DNA of 8,689 bases. It comes from Oscillospiraceae bacterium. Lineage in GTDB: Bacteria; Bacillota; Clostridia; Oscillospirales; CAG-272. Of this stretch, positions 1 through 5,498 are shown in pieces. The translations under genes were made by a program, and so were the position numbers. The notes beneath the pieces are model-generated. The model made no database searches and was not told where the DNA came from. It saw nothing but the letters and a program-made list of their open reading frames with translations. The stretch is from the NCBI GenBank assembly GCA_009788105.1, contig WQSD01000044.1, forward strand, positions 1 to 8,689, given 5' to 3'. Each line of letters opens with the position of its first letter. Position 1 is the stretch's first letter.

Positions 1-1
1 T

Positions 2-2353
2 ACTGGCGTTGCCACTGTAAACTACGGTGCGATAACAGCGGTGTCTGCAGGAACTGCCACTATTACAATCACCACTCACAATGGACACAGCACCACAGTA
101 GCTGTTACTGTGGAAGTGCCCGCGGATGCTCCTGTGATAGTCGTACCTACAGGAATATCTCCGTCGACAACCTCTGTGTCTTTGACCGGGGTGGGTGCAA
201 GTGTTTCGGTTATTGCCAACGTTATCCCTGCAAACGCCGCAAACAGAACAGTTACCTGGACATCTAATAACCCCAGGGTAGCCACTGTAAACAACGGAGC
301 AATTACAGCAGTATCTGCCGGAACGGCAATTATCAGCGCTCGTACACATAATGGTATTTCTGTAAACATAACAGTTACTGTAACTGTGCCGACTAATGTA
401 ACTGCTGTGATTCTGCCCACAGGCATAACAGTTAGCCAAAACAACTTAACTTTAACCACCGCCACATCCCATACTGTTACAGCGAATATAACTCCACAAA
501 ATGCCGCCAACAGAGCGGTTACATGGACTTCAAGCAACAACGCCGTTGCATCAGTAATAAACGGACGAATTACTGCTGTTGCACCGGGTAGTGCAACTAT
601 TACAGCATCAACGCACAATGGCATTACAGCCCGAGTGACTGTTACTGTAAACGCTTCACCACCACAAGAGAATTTCGCCACCTTGCCTGTTGTACGAGTG
701 AATAACACTATTGGAGCACCCATACGACAGTCGCCATTAGACCGACATAATCACAACACTTCTTTCAATCGTACAGACTGGATTAACGTTAGTGTTACTG
801 TGTCCAACGCTCCTGCAAATTCAATTCTAAACAATGTGCAAGCACGATTCCGTGGACGGGGCAATTCCTCGTGGATGGCATCAAAACGCTCTTTCCGCTT
901 GAGGTTTGATAACGGCAATGTTACCATGCCGTTTGCCGACCACTCTGCCCGCGACTGGACATTTATTGCCAACCATCGTGACAAATCACTTATGCGAAAT
1001 TATTCAGCCTATCACCTTGCAAGTATGCTCGATGGCTTAAATGTTTCGCCCTATGCCCAGTTCGCCCATGTATACTTTAACGGGGTATATCAAGGGGTGT
1101 ACATGATAAGTATTCATGTGCCCGAACCTGTACACCACGGCACAGGGCGTGTGCAGACTACACGCAATCCGAACCCTGCCTTGTCCGAGTTTATTATTGA
1201 ATACCAACTGCGGTATCGCCTTTTGCCCAGAACACACATGGGAGAACGACTTAACGAAGATCTTATAGAAGGCGAAGATTGGTTTACCTTGCACGGCAAT
1301 CGGTCATATCGTATTAGGTATGGCGGAACAACACCGGCACATAATCAATATGTGGAAAGCTTTATATGGCGTGTTGATAATGCAATTATGGGTAGAAACA
1401 TGGCAACCCTGCGTAATATTGTGTGCATTGATTCTTTCGTGGATTTTTATGTAATGCAAGAGCTGTTCCGTGATGCTGACACCGCGCGGGCAAGTATTTT
1501 TATGCAAATAATTGGTACAGGTGCAAATCGCCGTTTAGTAATGGGACCTGTGTGGGACTTTGACCATGCGGCAGGAGGGTCAGTGTTACTCTTGCCCTCT
1601 CACCCCTATCATGTGTTTGTGACAAATGGTACTCCTGTAGATACCCAGGGTACGTCGCTAAATCCAAGACCGGGTACATATTACTGTCCTTGGTTCAGAA
1701 GTTTGATGCTAATTCCCGAGTTCCGTGCAATGGTTTCCGCTCGCTTTATCCAAGTTCGCGACCAGTTTTTGCCGCAAACAACAGCGCATTTGTTGGGGTT
1801 GAGAAACCAATTCAGCGCTTGCTTTAACCGCAACTTTAGCCACTGGAACATTACCCCAAGCCAAAACTGGGCTTGCAATCCTCCTGTTATTTCGTGGAAT
1901 ATCCATAATAGCATAGGGCATCGTGGGCAAGTGGAGTGGCTAAGCGGTTGGTTGACTATTCGTGCCGCTTACTTGGCAGGATATTATAACAACCAATCCC
2001 CGTATTTTGCTCCTGTTTCTCACACCTCTGCAATGACAGTAAACAGAGGCGCAACAGCGAACATATTCAATATTGATTTGCGCGCAGGCAGTTTGCCGTC
2101 ACATATCAGGTCACTTGGTTTTAATAGCTACCGAATTGTTCGTGTAAATGCAAACGGCTCGGAAACTCAGGTGCGGAGCGGAAACATTTCTCCTATCGGC
2201 GGACGCATAACTTTTAGCCAGGCAAATGCACAAAATACAAGTACATATAGACTGATTGTATACTATACTGTGGATTATAGATTCTCTGCTCACTGCCCGG
2301 GATATATTATCAGACTCAACCAGCCCTTTGATGTGGCGTTGACGGTTAATTAG
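2..2353 (+). CDS. Secreted Big2-repeat / CotH-domain protein (5' partial)
   Basis: The reading frame is open from the first bases of the window, so the start and any signal peptide lie upstream; 783 codons are visible, ending in TAG. Residues are numbered from the codon at nt 2. Residues 1-40 are the tail of one Big2 Ig-like repeat; full repeats cover about 48-130 and 138-217, with the hallmarks PTGI, VTWTS, AVA/TV, G.ITAV..G.A.I and THNG. From about 229 a CotH-family domain follows: RGRGNSSW (284-291), then K295, W..IA..RD.SLMRN, VYFNGVYQGVY, F.DFYV.QELFRDAD and MGPVWDFD (acidic WDFD at 518-521). CotH proteins are atypical protein kinases, first known from spore coats; the multidomain Big2 forms are extracellular and poorly characterised. 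A beta-rich tail (670-783) ends the protein, with no LPXTG or dockerin. The D/DFD acids suggest that nucleotide and metal binding is kept, but activity is an inference. High confidence in the domains, low in the biological role. Confidence 0.9.
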   Translation, partial: TGVATVNYGAITAVSAGTATITITTHNGHSTTVAVTVEVPADAPVIVVPTGISPSTTSVSLTGVGASVSVIANVIPANAANRTVTWTSNNPRVATVNNGAITAVSAGTAIISARTHNGISVNITVTVTVPTNVTAVILPTGITVSQNNLTLTTATSHTVTANITPQNAANRAVTWTSSNNAVASVINGRITAVAPGSATITASTHNGITARVTVTVNASPPQENFATLPVVRVNNTIGAPIRQSPLDRHNHNTSFNRTDWINVSVTVSNAPANSILNNVQARFRGRGNSSWMASKRSFRLRFDNGNVTMPFADHSARDWTFIANHRDKSLMRNYSAYHLASMLDGLNVSPYAQFAHVYFNGVYQGVYMISIHVPEPVHHGTGRVQTTRNPNPALSEFIIEYQLRYRLLPRTHMGERLNEDLIEGEDWFTLHGNRSYRIRYGGTTPAHNQYVESFIWRVDNAIMGRNMATLRNIVCIDSFVDFYVMQELFRDADTARASIFMQIIGTGANRRLVMGPVWDFDHAAGGSVLLLPSHPYHVFVTNGTPVDTQGTSLNPRPGTYYCPWFRSLMLIPEFRAMVSARFIQVRDQFLPQTTAHLLGLRNQFSACFNRNFSHWNITPSQNWACNPPVISWNIHNSIGHRGQVEWLSGWLTIRAAYLAGYYNNQSPYFAPVSHTSAMTVNRGATANIFNIDLRAGSLPSHIRSLGFNSYRIVRVNANGSETQVRSGNISPIGGRITFSQANAQNTSTYRLIVYYTVDYRFSAHCPGYIIRLNQPFDVALTVN
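143..652 (+). repeat. Two complete Big2 (bacterial Ig-like 2) coding repeats
   Basis: Within the CotH-domain gene, about 143-391 and 413-652 encode two full repeats of roughly 80 residues; nt 2-121 hold the end of an earlier copy. Each has the pattern PTGI...VTANI.P.NAANR.VTWTS.N..VA.V.NG.ITAV..G.A.I.A.THNG. The protein pattern is well kept but many synonymous positions differ, so these are old tandem domain duplications, not a recent DNA duplication. More copies probably lie upstream of the window. Confidence 0.85.
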
Positions 2354-2371
2354 AGGGGTGTGCCTTCTATC

Positions 2372-2525
2372 TCGGCGGATAAGCGGTGATTTTCACGCAG
2401 GTCGCTCACGCACTTCGGTTGCCTGCCGTGCGGGTGAACCGCCCGTACCGCAACCTTCGGCGCTTACTAAAAACGCTTGAAGCGAGGCGGTGGCATGGCT
2501 GATTTACCAGCTATTCCACCGCCGA
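2372..2525. repeat. MITE-like palindromic intergenic element
   Basis: This gene-free stretch after the CotH-domain gene starts with TCGGCGG (2372-2378) and ends with CCGCCGA (2519-2525), a 7-bp terminal inverted repeat. Inside are two strong hairpins. One pairs GGTTGC/GCAACC (2417-2422/2450-2455) outside GTGCGGG/CCCGTAC (2428-2434/2442-2448, one G-U). The other pairs GGCGGTGG/CCACCGCC (2486-2493/2516-2523) and continues with ATGGCTG/CAGCTAT after one mismatch. No U-run follows, so it is not a classic terminator. It has no coding capacity and no transposase. It looks like a non-autonomous palindromic repeat; only other copies in the genome would prove that. Confidence 0.55.
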
Positions 2526-2569
2526 ACAAACATTACACATTCAACTTTTCGGGCGTTTTGAAAAAACTT

Positions 2570-2619
2570 GCAAAAAAATTTTTTTGCCTATTGACAAGAC
2601 TTAAATAATGTGATATACT
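2570..2619 (+). promoter_or_regulatory. SigA promoter of the tRNA operon with UP-like A/T palindrome
   Basis: The -35 TTGACA (2591-2596) and -10 TATACT (2614-2619) are separated by exactly 17 bp, and TG one base before the -10 adds an extended -10. Immediately upstream is a perfect 18-bp palindrome, GC-A7-T7-GC (2570-2587), at about -56 to -39, where RNA polymerase alpha-subunit UP elements sit. Expected transcription start is near 2626, about 20 nt before tRNA-Leu. This is a very strong promoter, as expected for stable RNA. Confidence 0.9.
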
Positions 2620-2644
2620 AAGTAACAGCGCGTGACGAAAGCAA

Positions 2645-2733
2645 GCCGGCGTGGCGGAACAGGCAGACGCCCGGGACTTAAAATCCCGTGAGGGGTAACC
2701 CTCGTACCGGTTCGACCCCGGTCGCCGGCACCA
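2645..2733 (+). tRNA. tRNA-Leu (anticodon UAA)
   Basis: The 7-bp acceptor stem GCCGGCG/CGCCGGC (2645-2651/2723-2729) is followed by discriminator A and an encoded CCA (2731-2733). The anticodon stem CGGGA/TCCCG encloses the loop CTTAAAA, giving anticodon TAA at 2679-2681. The long variable arm (GAGGG-GTAA-CCCTC) is the class II hallmark of leucine tRNA. The T arm is ACCGG-TTCGACC-CCGGT. It reads UUA and, by wobble, UUG codons. Confidence 0.97.
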
Positions 2734-2782
2734 CCGGGCGAAAGCGGACGGAATCGTTGAGTAACAGGGTTCACACAAATAT

Positions 2783-2858
2783 CGCGGAGTAGGGCAGTTG
2801 GTAGCCCGTCGGGCTCATAACCCGGAGGTCGTTGGTTCAAGTCCAGCCTCCGCAACCA
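2783..2858 (+). tRNA. Initiator tRNA-Met (fMet), anticodon CAU
   Basis: The acceptor stem CGCGGAG/CTCCGCA is paired except at the first position, leaving the C1-A72 mismatch that marks bacterial initiator tRNA. Three consecutive G-C pairs (GGG/CCC) adjoin the anticodon loop CTCATAA, the second initiator hallmark, needed for the ribosomal P site. The D stem has a purine-11/pyrimidine-24 pair, also initiator-like. The anticodon is at 2816-2818 and CCA is encoded at 2856-2858. It follows tRNA-Leu by 49 nt and shares its promoter and terminator. Confidence 0.97.
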
Positions 2859-2859
2859 A

Positions 2860-2905
2860 AAATCCCTTGAAACCAGGCGTTTCGGGGGATTTCTTTTTGC
2901 TTTTA
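2860..2905 (+). terminator. Intrinsic terminator of the tRNA operon
   Basis: Bases 2860-2873 pair with 2879-2892 over 14 bp (two G-U) around the 5-nt loop CAGGC, followed by CTTTTTGCTTTT. It begins two bases after the CCA of initiator tRNA, so it ends the two-tRNA transcript. Confidence 0.92.
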
Positions 2906-3303
2906 AGTGTACTCGTGATGATTTTTGACAATTGCGCTCCTTTTGCGCTCCGAAGAGCTTGAAACTGTGAGAAATAGCGGCCGTTCACAAGAAAAAAGCT
3001 CCGCACTTGAAAATGCAGAGCCTTTTGTTTTTACTCCTCTACCACAACCAACCATACTAACCAATCACTTCGGTGGAGCTATAAATGCTTTATAGCAAAT
3101 ACTGTGGAAAAGAAGATAGTTGCAACCAATATGACTGAAAGAGATAAGCCATTTGTTTTGTATGTCCGTATGGTTTCGCAAGAGGTCTATATCATCATAT
3201 CACATAAAAATCTTGTTGTCAAGAAAATACAGACAAAAAAGAGCCGGAAATCCGCATGAAAAAATATGTGTGTTTGCGGCAGAGTTCCCGCCTGATTTGA
3301 ATG
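2906..3303. other. Gene-free stretch between the tRNA operon and nrdR
   Basis: No supported gene in about 400 bp. Visible items are two copies of TTGCGCTCC 11 nt apart (about 2927-2946), an orphan terminator-like hairpin (2993-3026) and a small perfect hairpin GCTATAAA-TGC-TTTATAGC (3078-3096). An open stretch of 42 codons starting at 3131 has no ribosome binding site and no recognisable content. The stretch could be a decayed gene or an old insertion behind the tRNAs, but nothing here identifies one. Confidence 0.5.
2993..3034. terminator. Weak terminator-like hairpin, better on the minus strand
   Basis: Paired segments AAAA/TTTT, GCTC/GAGC and GCA/TGC are separated by single mismatches around a loop of about 8 nt. 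On the plus strand a TTTTGTTTTT tract follows; on the minus strand the stem ends in six Ts. No minus-strand gene upstream of it is visible, so it may be a backup for the tRNA terminator or a relic of a lost gene. Confidence 0.35.
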
Positions 3304-3357
3304 TTGACTTTTGAACATAATTGTGATATACTGCATTTACAATAAAAGCACAGGAGA
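3304..3357 (+). promoter_or_regulatory. SigA promoter and ribosome binding site of nrdR
   Basis: TTGACT (3304-3309) and TATACT (3327-3332) are 17 bp apart, with TG one base before the -10 (extended -10). The transcription start should fall near 3339. AGGAGA (3352-3357) then sits 7 nt before the ATG at 3365 and decides that start over an in-frame ATG at 3311, which lies inside the promoter. The -10 region shares the 11-mer TGTGATATACT with the tRNA promoter. Confidence 0.85.
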
Positions 3358-3364
3358 ACCACAT

Positions 3365-3817
3365 ATGAAATGTCCCGCATGCAGTCAACCGGACAGCAAA
3401 GTAATAGATTCCCGCCACACAGAAAACTCCAGCATTCGTCGCAGGCGAGAATGCGTTACCTGTAACCGCAGATTTACCACTTACGAAATTATCGAAGTAA
3501 TGCCGGTAATGGTTAAGAAAAAGGACGGAAGCGTTCAAGAATTTGACCCGGCAAAAATTAGAACCGGACTGATAAAAAGTTGTTACAAACGCCCTGTGGA
3601 CACTCAGGTGATTGAAAAACTTATTAGCGAAGTGGAAACCGACTTGCTTAATTCAATGAATTCAGAAGTGCTGTCAGAAGAAATCGGGCAGTTGGTAATG
3701 GAAAAACTTCGTAAAGTAGACGAGATTTCGTATGTTCGTTTCGCTTCGGTTTATCGTGAATTTAAGGATGTTGAAACCCTTATGCGGGAAATTCAGGGCA
3801 TAATGGTGAAAAAGTAA
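3365..3817 (+). CDS. nrdR: Transcriptional repressor NrdR
   Basis: NrdR is the zinc- and nucleotide-binding repressor of ribonucleotide reductase genes; it senses ATP/dATP and switches oligomeric state. The 150-residue product has the family's usual length. It opens with MKCPAC; the zinc ribbon uses C3, C6, C30 and C33, with the conserved KVIDSR and RRRREC..C..RFTTYE between and after. Residues about 49-139 form the ATP-cone (VKKDG...FD..KI..GL...C.KRPV), ending in the family signature DEISYVRFASVYREFKDV (119-136). The start is fixed by the MKCP family start and AGGAGA 7 nt upstream. The histidine kinase gene follows after 30 bp without a terminator, so the two are probably cotranscribed. No nrd gene is in the window, as is usual for this trans-acting regulator. 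Confidence 0.97.
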   Translation: MKCPACSQPDSKVIDSRHTENSSIRRRRECVTCNRRFTTYEIIEVMPVMVKKKDGSVQEFDPAKIRTGLIKSCYKRPVDTQVIEKLISEVETDLLNSMNSEVLSEEIGQLVMEKLRKVDEISYVRFASVYREFKDVETLMREIQGIMVKK

Positions 3818-3847
3818 AGGATAGGGGTAGAGGTCGCCAAAGGAATT

Positions 3848-5041
3848 ATGAAAAAACTCATTAACCAAGCTGACAAAGCAAAAAAAATAATCAAATACAG
3901 GTGGACTTTTATCATTGCTATAATTGTCACGGTTATAACAACCACACTTTCGCTAACTTTTCGCGAAGACGGACAGTATGTTTTGGCATATGTTTTTCTT
4001 GCCATGACGGCTATATTTGTGGTGATTATGCTGGTGTTTATGACTGCGTGGCTGGTGCTGGCGGTCGAAACAAGCGGTGACGAACCCGAGCCGGAAGTGC
4101 AAGTGAAACGTTCGACAAAACATAAAATTACCAGCGTCATAGTAATCGCAGGAGCAGCTGCAACCATAGTTTTATATCTTTCCAGTTTCATTTTTTCTGA
4201 AAGCACTTTCCCTTTTTTCTGGGCAGGGCAGATTACTACGGTAATTTTTTTTATAGCACTTATATTTATGCCAATTGAAGTTGTAGCTAAAGAAAAAAAT
4301 CCGACTGTCGCCGACGAACCCTCCGACCTTGAACAGCAAAAGCGGGACTTTTTCTCTAACGCATCCCACGAGCTAAAAACCCCTATCACTTCTATTCTCG
4401 GCTTTTCCGAAATGATTAACAATAATCTTGTATCCGAAGAGGAAAAAGCGGCAACAATGCAACGCATCGAAAAAGAGGCACGGCGAATGTCCGCCCTTAT
4501 CGCTGATATTCTTACCATTTCACGGTTAGAATCCCGTGCCGCAATAAGCGAACGCCCAACCATCAACCTGACCGAAATCGTGGAGGAGGCGGTGGCGGCG
4601 GTTTCCCCCATCAACAACGGCACAGCCATAACTGTTGAAACAAACTTGGAGCAAGTGAAGTACACCGCCGACCCTGCTCATATGTATGATTTGTGCGTTA
4701 ATCTTGTGGAAAATGCGGTGAAGTACAACAAACCTAACGGCAAGGTCGCCATCACTCTTGCCGTCTGCGAGGATATGGTGGAGTTTACAGTAGCTGATAC
4801 GGGTATTGGCATTGCCCCCGAATATGAACGTCGTGTTTTCGAGCGGTTTTATCGGGTGGATTATGGACGAGATAAGCGAAGCGGAGGCACAGGGCTTGGG
4901 CTGTCAATTGTGAAGCATATTGCGGGCATATATGACGGCAAAATCGAGCTTGACAGCCAGTTAGGCGTGGGAACAAGAATTTTAGTTCGACTGCCTAAAG
5001 AGCCAAAAGAGGGTGTATCGCCCGAAGAGGGTAGTCAATAA
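3848..5041 (+). CDS. Membrane sensor histidine kinase, PhoR-like
   Basis: This 397-residue protein has four predicted membrane helices (about 19-38, 44-73, 94-116, 123-147) and no large extracellular loop, so it probably senses within or at the membrane. A short linker without a clear HAMP leads to the HisKA dimerisation domain: FFSNASHELKTPI has the phosphoacceptor H174. The ATPase domain shows the N box N285/N289 (LVENAVKYN), the G1 box DTGIG (317-321), the F box FERFYRVD (331-338) and the G2 box GGTGLGLSI (346-354). All catalytic motifs are intact. FYRVD..R....GGTGLGLSIVKHI is typical of the PhoR/WalK-type group. The ribosome binding site AAAGGA lies only 3 nt before the ATG, which is tight; a purine-rich AGGGGTAGAGG lies further up and no other start is in frame. 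No response regulator is next to it. The signal sensed is unknown. Confidence 0.94.
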   Translation: MKKLINQADKAKKIIKYRWTFIIAIIVTVITTTLSLTFREDGQYVLAYVFLAMTAIFVVIMLVFMTAWLVLAVETSGDEPEPEVQVKRSTKHKITSVIVIAGAAATIVLYLSSFIFSESTFPFFWAGQITTVIFFIALIFMPIEVVAKEKNPTVADEPSDLEQQKRDFFSNASHELKTPITSILGFSEMINNNLVSEEEKAATMQRIEKEARRMSALIADILTISRLESRAAISERPTINLTEIVEEAVAAVSPINNGTAITVETNLEQVKYTADPAHMYDLCVNLVENAVKYNKPNGKVAITLAVCEDMVEFTVADTGIGIAPEYERRVFERFYRVDYGRDKRSGGTGLGLSIVKHIAGIYDGKIELDSQLGVGTRILVRLPKEPKEGVSPEEGSQ

Positions 5042-5050
5042 TGCAGAAGA

Positions 5051-5070
5051 GGGCAGCATTGCATCTGCCC
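5051..5070 (+). other. Small hairpin after the kinase gene
   Basis: GGGCAG (5051-5056) pairs with CTGCCC (5065-5070) around an 8-nt loop, 9 bp after the kinase stop codon. No U-run follows, so it is not a convincing intrinsic terminator; it may protect the 3' end or be incidental. Confidence 0.4.
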
Positions 5071-5082
5071 CCAGTCTGAAGA

Positions 5083-5211
5083 AAAAGGTCAAGGTCGTGG
5101 GCTATGCGCCCACACCGCACAAGTTTTTGCTTTTGTGAGAAAAGTTTTTAGTCCAGTTTTTTACAAAAAACTGGTCGGGTGTGGGGTGAACCCCCACGGT
5201 CTTGACCTTTT
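5083..5211. repeat. Large structured inverted repeat, possible bidirectional terminator
   Basis: Bases 5083-5101 pair with 5193-5211 over 19 uninterrupted pairs (two G-U), flanked by an A-run on the left and a T-run on the right. Inside are CCAGTTTTTT/AAAAAACTGG (5153-5162/5165-5174) and CCCACACC/GGTGTGGG. Alternative local hairpins GTGGGC/GCCCAC and GTGGGG/CCCCAC would give a clover-like fold. It lies between the converging kinase (plus) and DUF1540 (minus) genes, so it could end transcription both ways. Its size and layering suggest a mobile repeat family more than a simple terminator. Confidence 0.7.
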
Positions 5212-5216
5212 AACAC

Positions 5217-5417
5217 TTACAGCATTTTTTGCCTAAACGTCGCACAAACCGTGTCAGTGCATGAAGTGGCATAGCTTGGACCTATGGAAATTTGCTCGGC
5301 GGTGCAATGATTTTGCCCGTCATGGTGAATGCAGTTTCGTACGTCGCACACAATGCCTTTGGTTTTCTTTTTACTGGTAGTGGTTTCGTGCTCGGTGCTT
5401 AAATTTGTAGTGTTCAT
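5217..5417 (-). CDS. Small cysteine-rich DUF1540 protein
   Basis: The 66-residue product has a polar N-terminus rich in T, E and K (1-20), then one DUF1540 domain: C24-x4-C29-x8-C38-x14-C53-x4-C58 followed by ATF. The pattern C.V..C......C.A..I.....A...T..C.TF is characteristic of this family, found mainly in Clostridia and Bacilli. Its function is unknown; the spaced cysteines suggest metal binding or disulfides. Many family members carry two copies of the domain; this one has one. The frame runs further upstream, but the ATG at 5417 is chosen because AAAGGGAG lies 7 nt before it and the domain is complete. It is divergent from the metallophosphoesterase (81 bp between starts), and its stop lies 5 bp from the large inverted repeat. 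Confidence 0.85.
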   Translation of the reverse strand: MNTTNLSTEHETTTSKKKTKGIVCDVRNCIHHDGQNHCTAEQISIGPSYATSCTDTVCATFRQKML

Positions 5418-5423
5418 GTTAAA

Positions 5424-5432
5424 TCTCCCTTT
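5424..5432 (-). promoter_or_regulatory. Ribosome binding site of the DUF1540 gene
   Basis: On the minus strand this reads AAAGGGAGA; its GGGAG core ends 7 nt before the ATG at 5417. It decides this start over upstream in-frame ATGs that would run into the divergent gene. I found no convincing promoter further upstream. Confidence 0.75.
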
Positions 5433-5451
5433 CAAGGTGGTTTTGCATATA

Positions 5452-5488
5452 TTGTTCCACGCTGTTGAAAAAATATACTTAAAAAGGA
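5452..5488 (+). promoter_or_regulatory. Possible promoter and ribosome binding site of the metallophosphoesterase gene
   Basis: TATACT (5474-5479) is a good -10; the best -35 is the poor TTGTTC (5452-5457), 16 bp away. AAGGA (5484-5488) stands 10 nt before the ATG at 5499 and only 1 nt before the ATG at 5490, favouring 5499. If this -10 is used, transcription starts within or next to the ribosome binding site, giving a very short leader, which weakens the promoter call. Confidence 0.35.
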
Positions 5489-5498
5489 TATGGGAGAT

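Noticed and set aside
41..43. GTG at 41 as the start of the CotH-domain gene
   Set aside because: The frame is open back to nt 2 and encodes the conserved middle of a Big2 repeat (GVATV...GAITAV), so the codon is an internal valine.
76..723. Long open frame on the minus strand opposite the Big2 repeats
   Set aside because: It is the complement of a T/V/A-rich repeat region, which rarely gives stop codons in that frame. It has no ribosome binding site and no domain, and the plus-strand frame is clearly the real one.
2533..3006. Minus-strand frames over the tRNA operon with RTGTR and GLEPTTSGL peptides
   Set aside because: These peptides are the well-known mistranslation of tRNA genes in reverse; both tRNAs are certain, so the frames are artefacts.
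3131..3259. 42-codon plus-strand frame before nrdR
   Set aside because: It has no ribosome binding site or promoter, a K/I-rich low-complexity end, and no recognisable family.
3200..3538. 112-codon minus-strand frame
   Set aside because: It overlaps the nrdR promoter and the conserved zinc-ribbon coding region, with no ribosome binding site and no domain.
3793..4665. 290-codon minus-strand frame opposite the histidine kinase gene
   Set aside because: It runs antisense through a kinase whose motifs are all intact. Its composition is a low-complexity shadow of the kinase codons, and it has no start signals.
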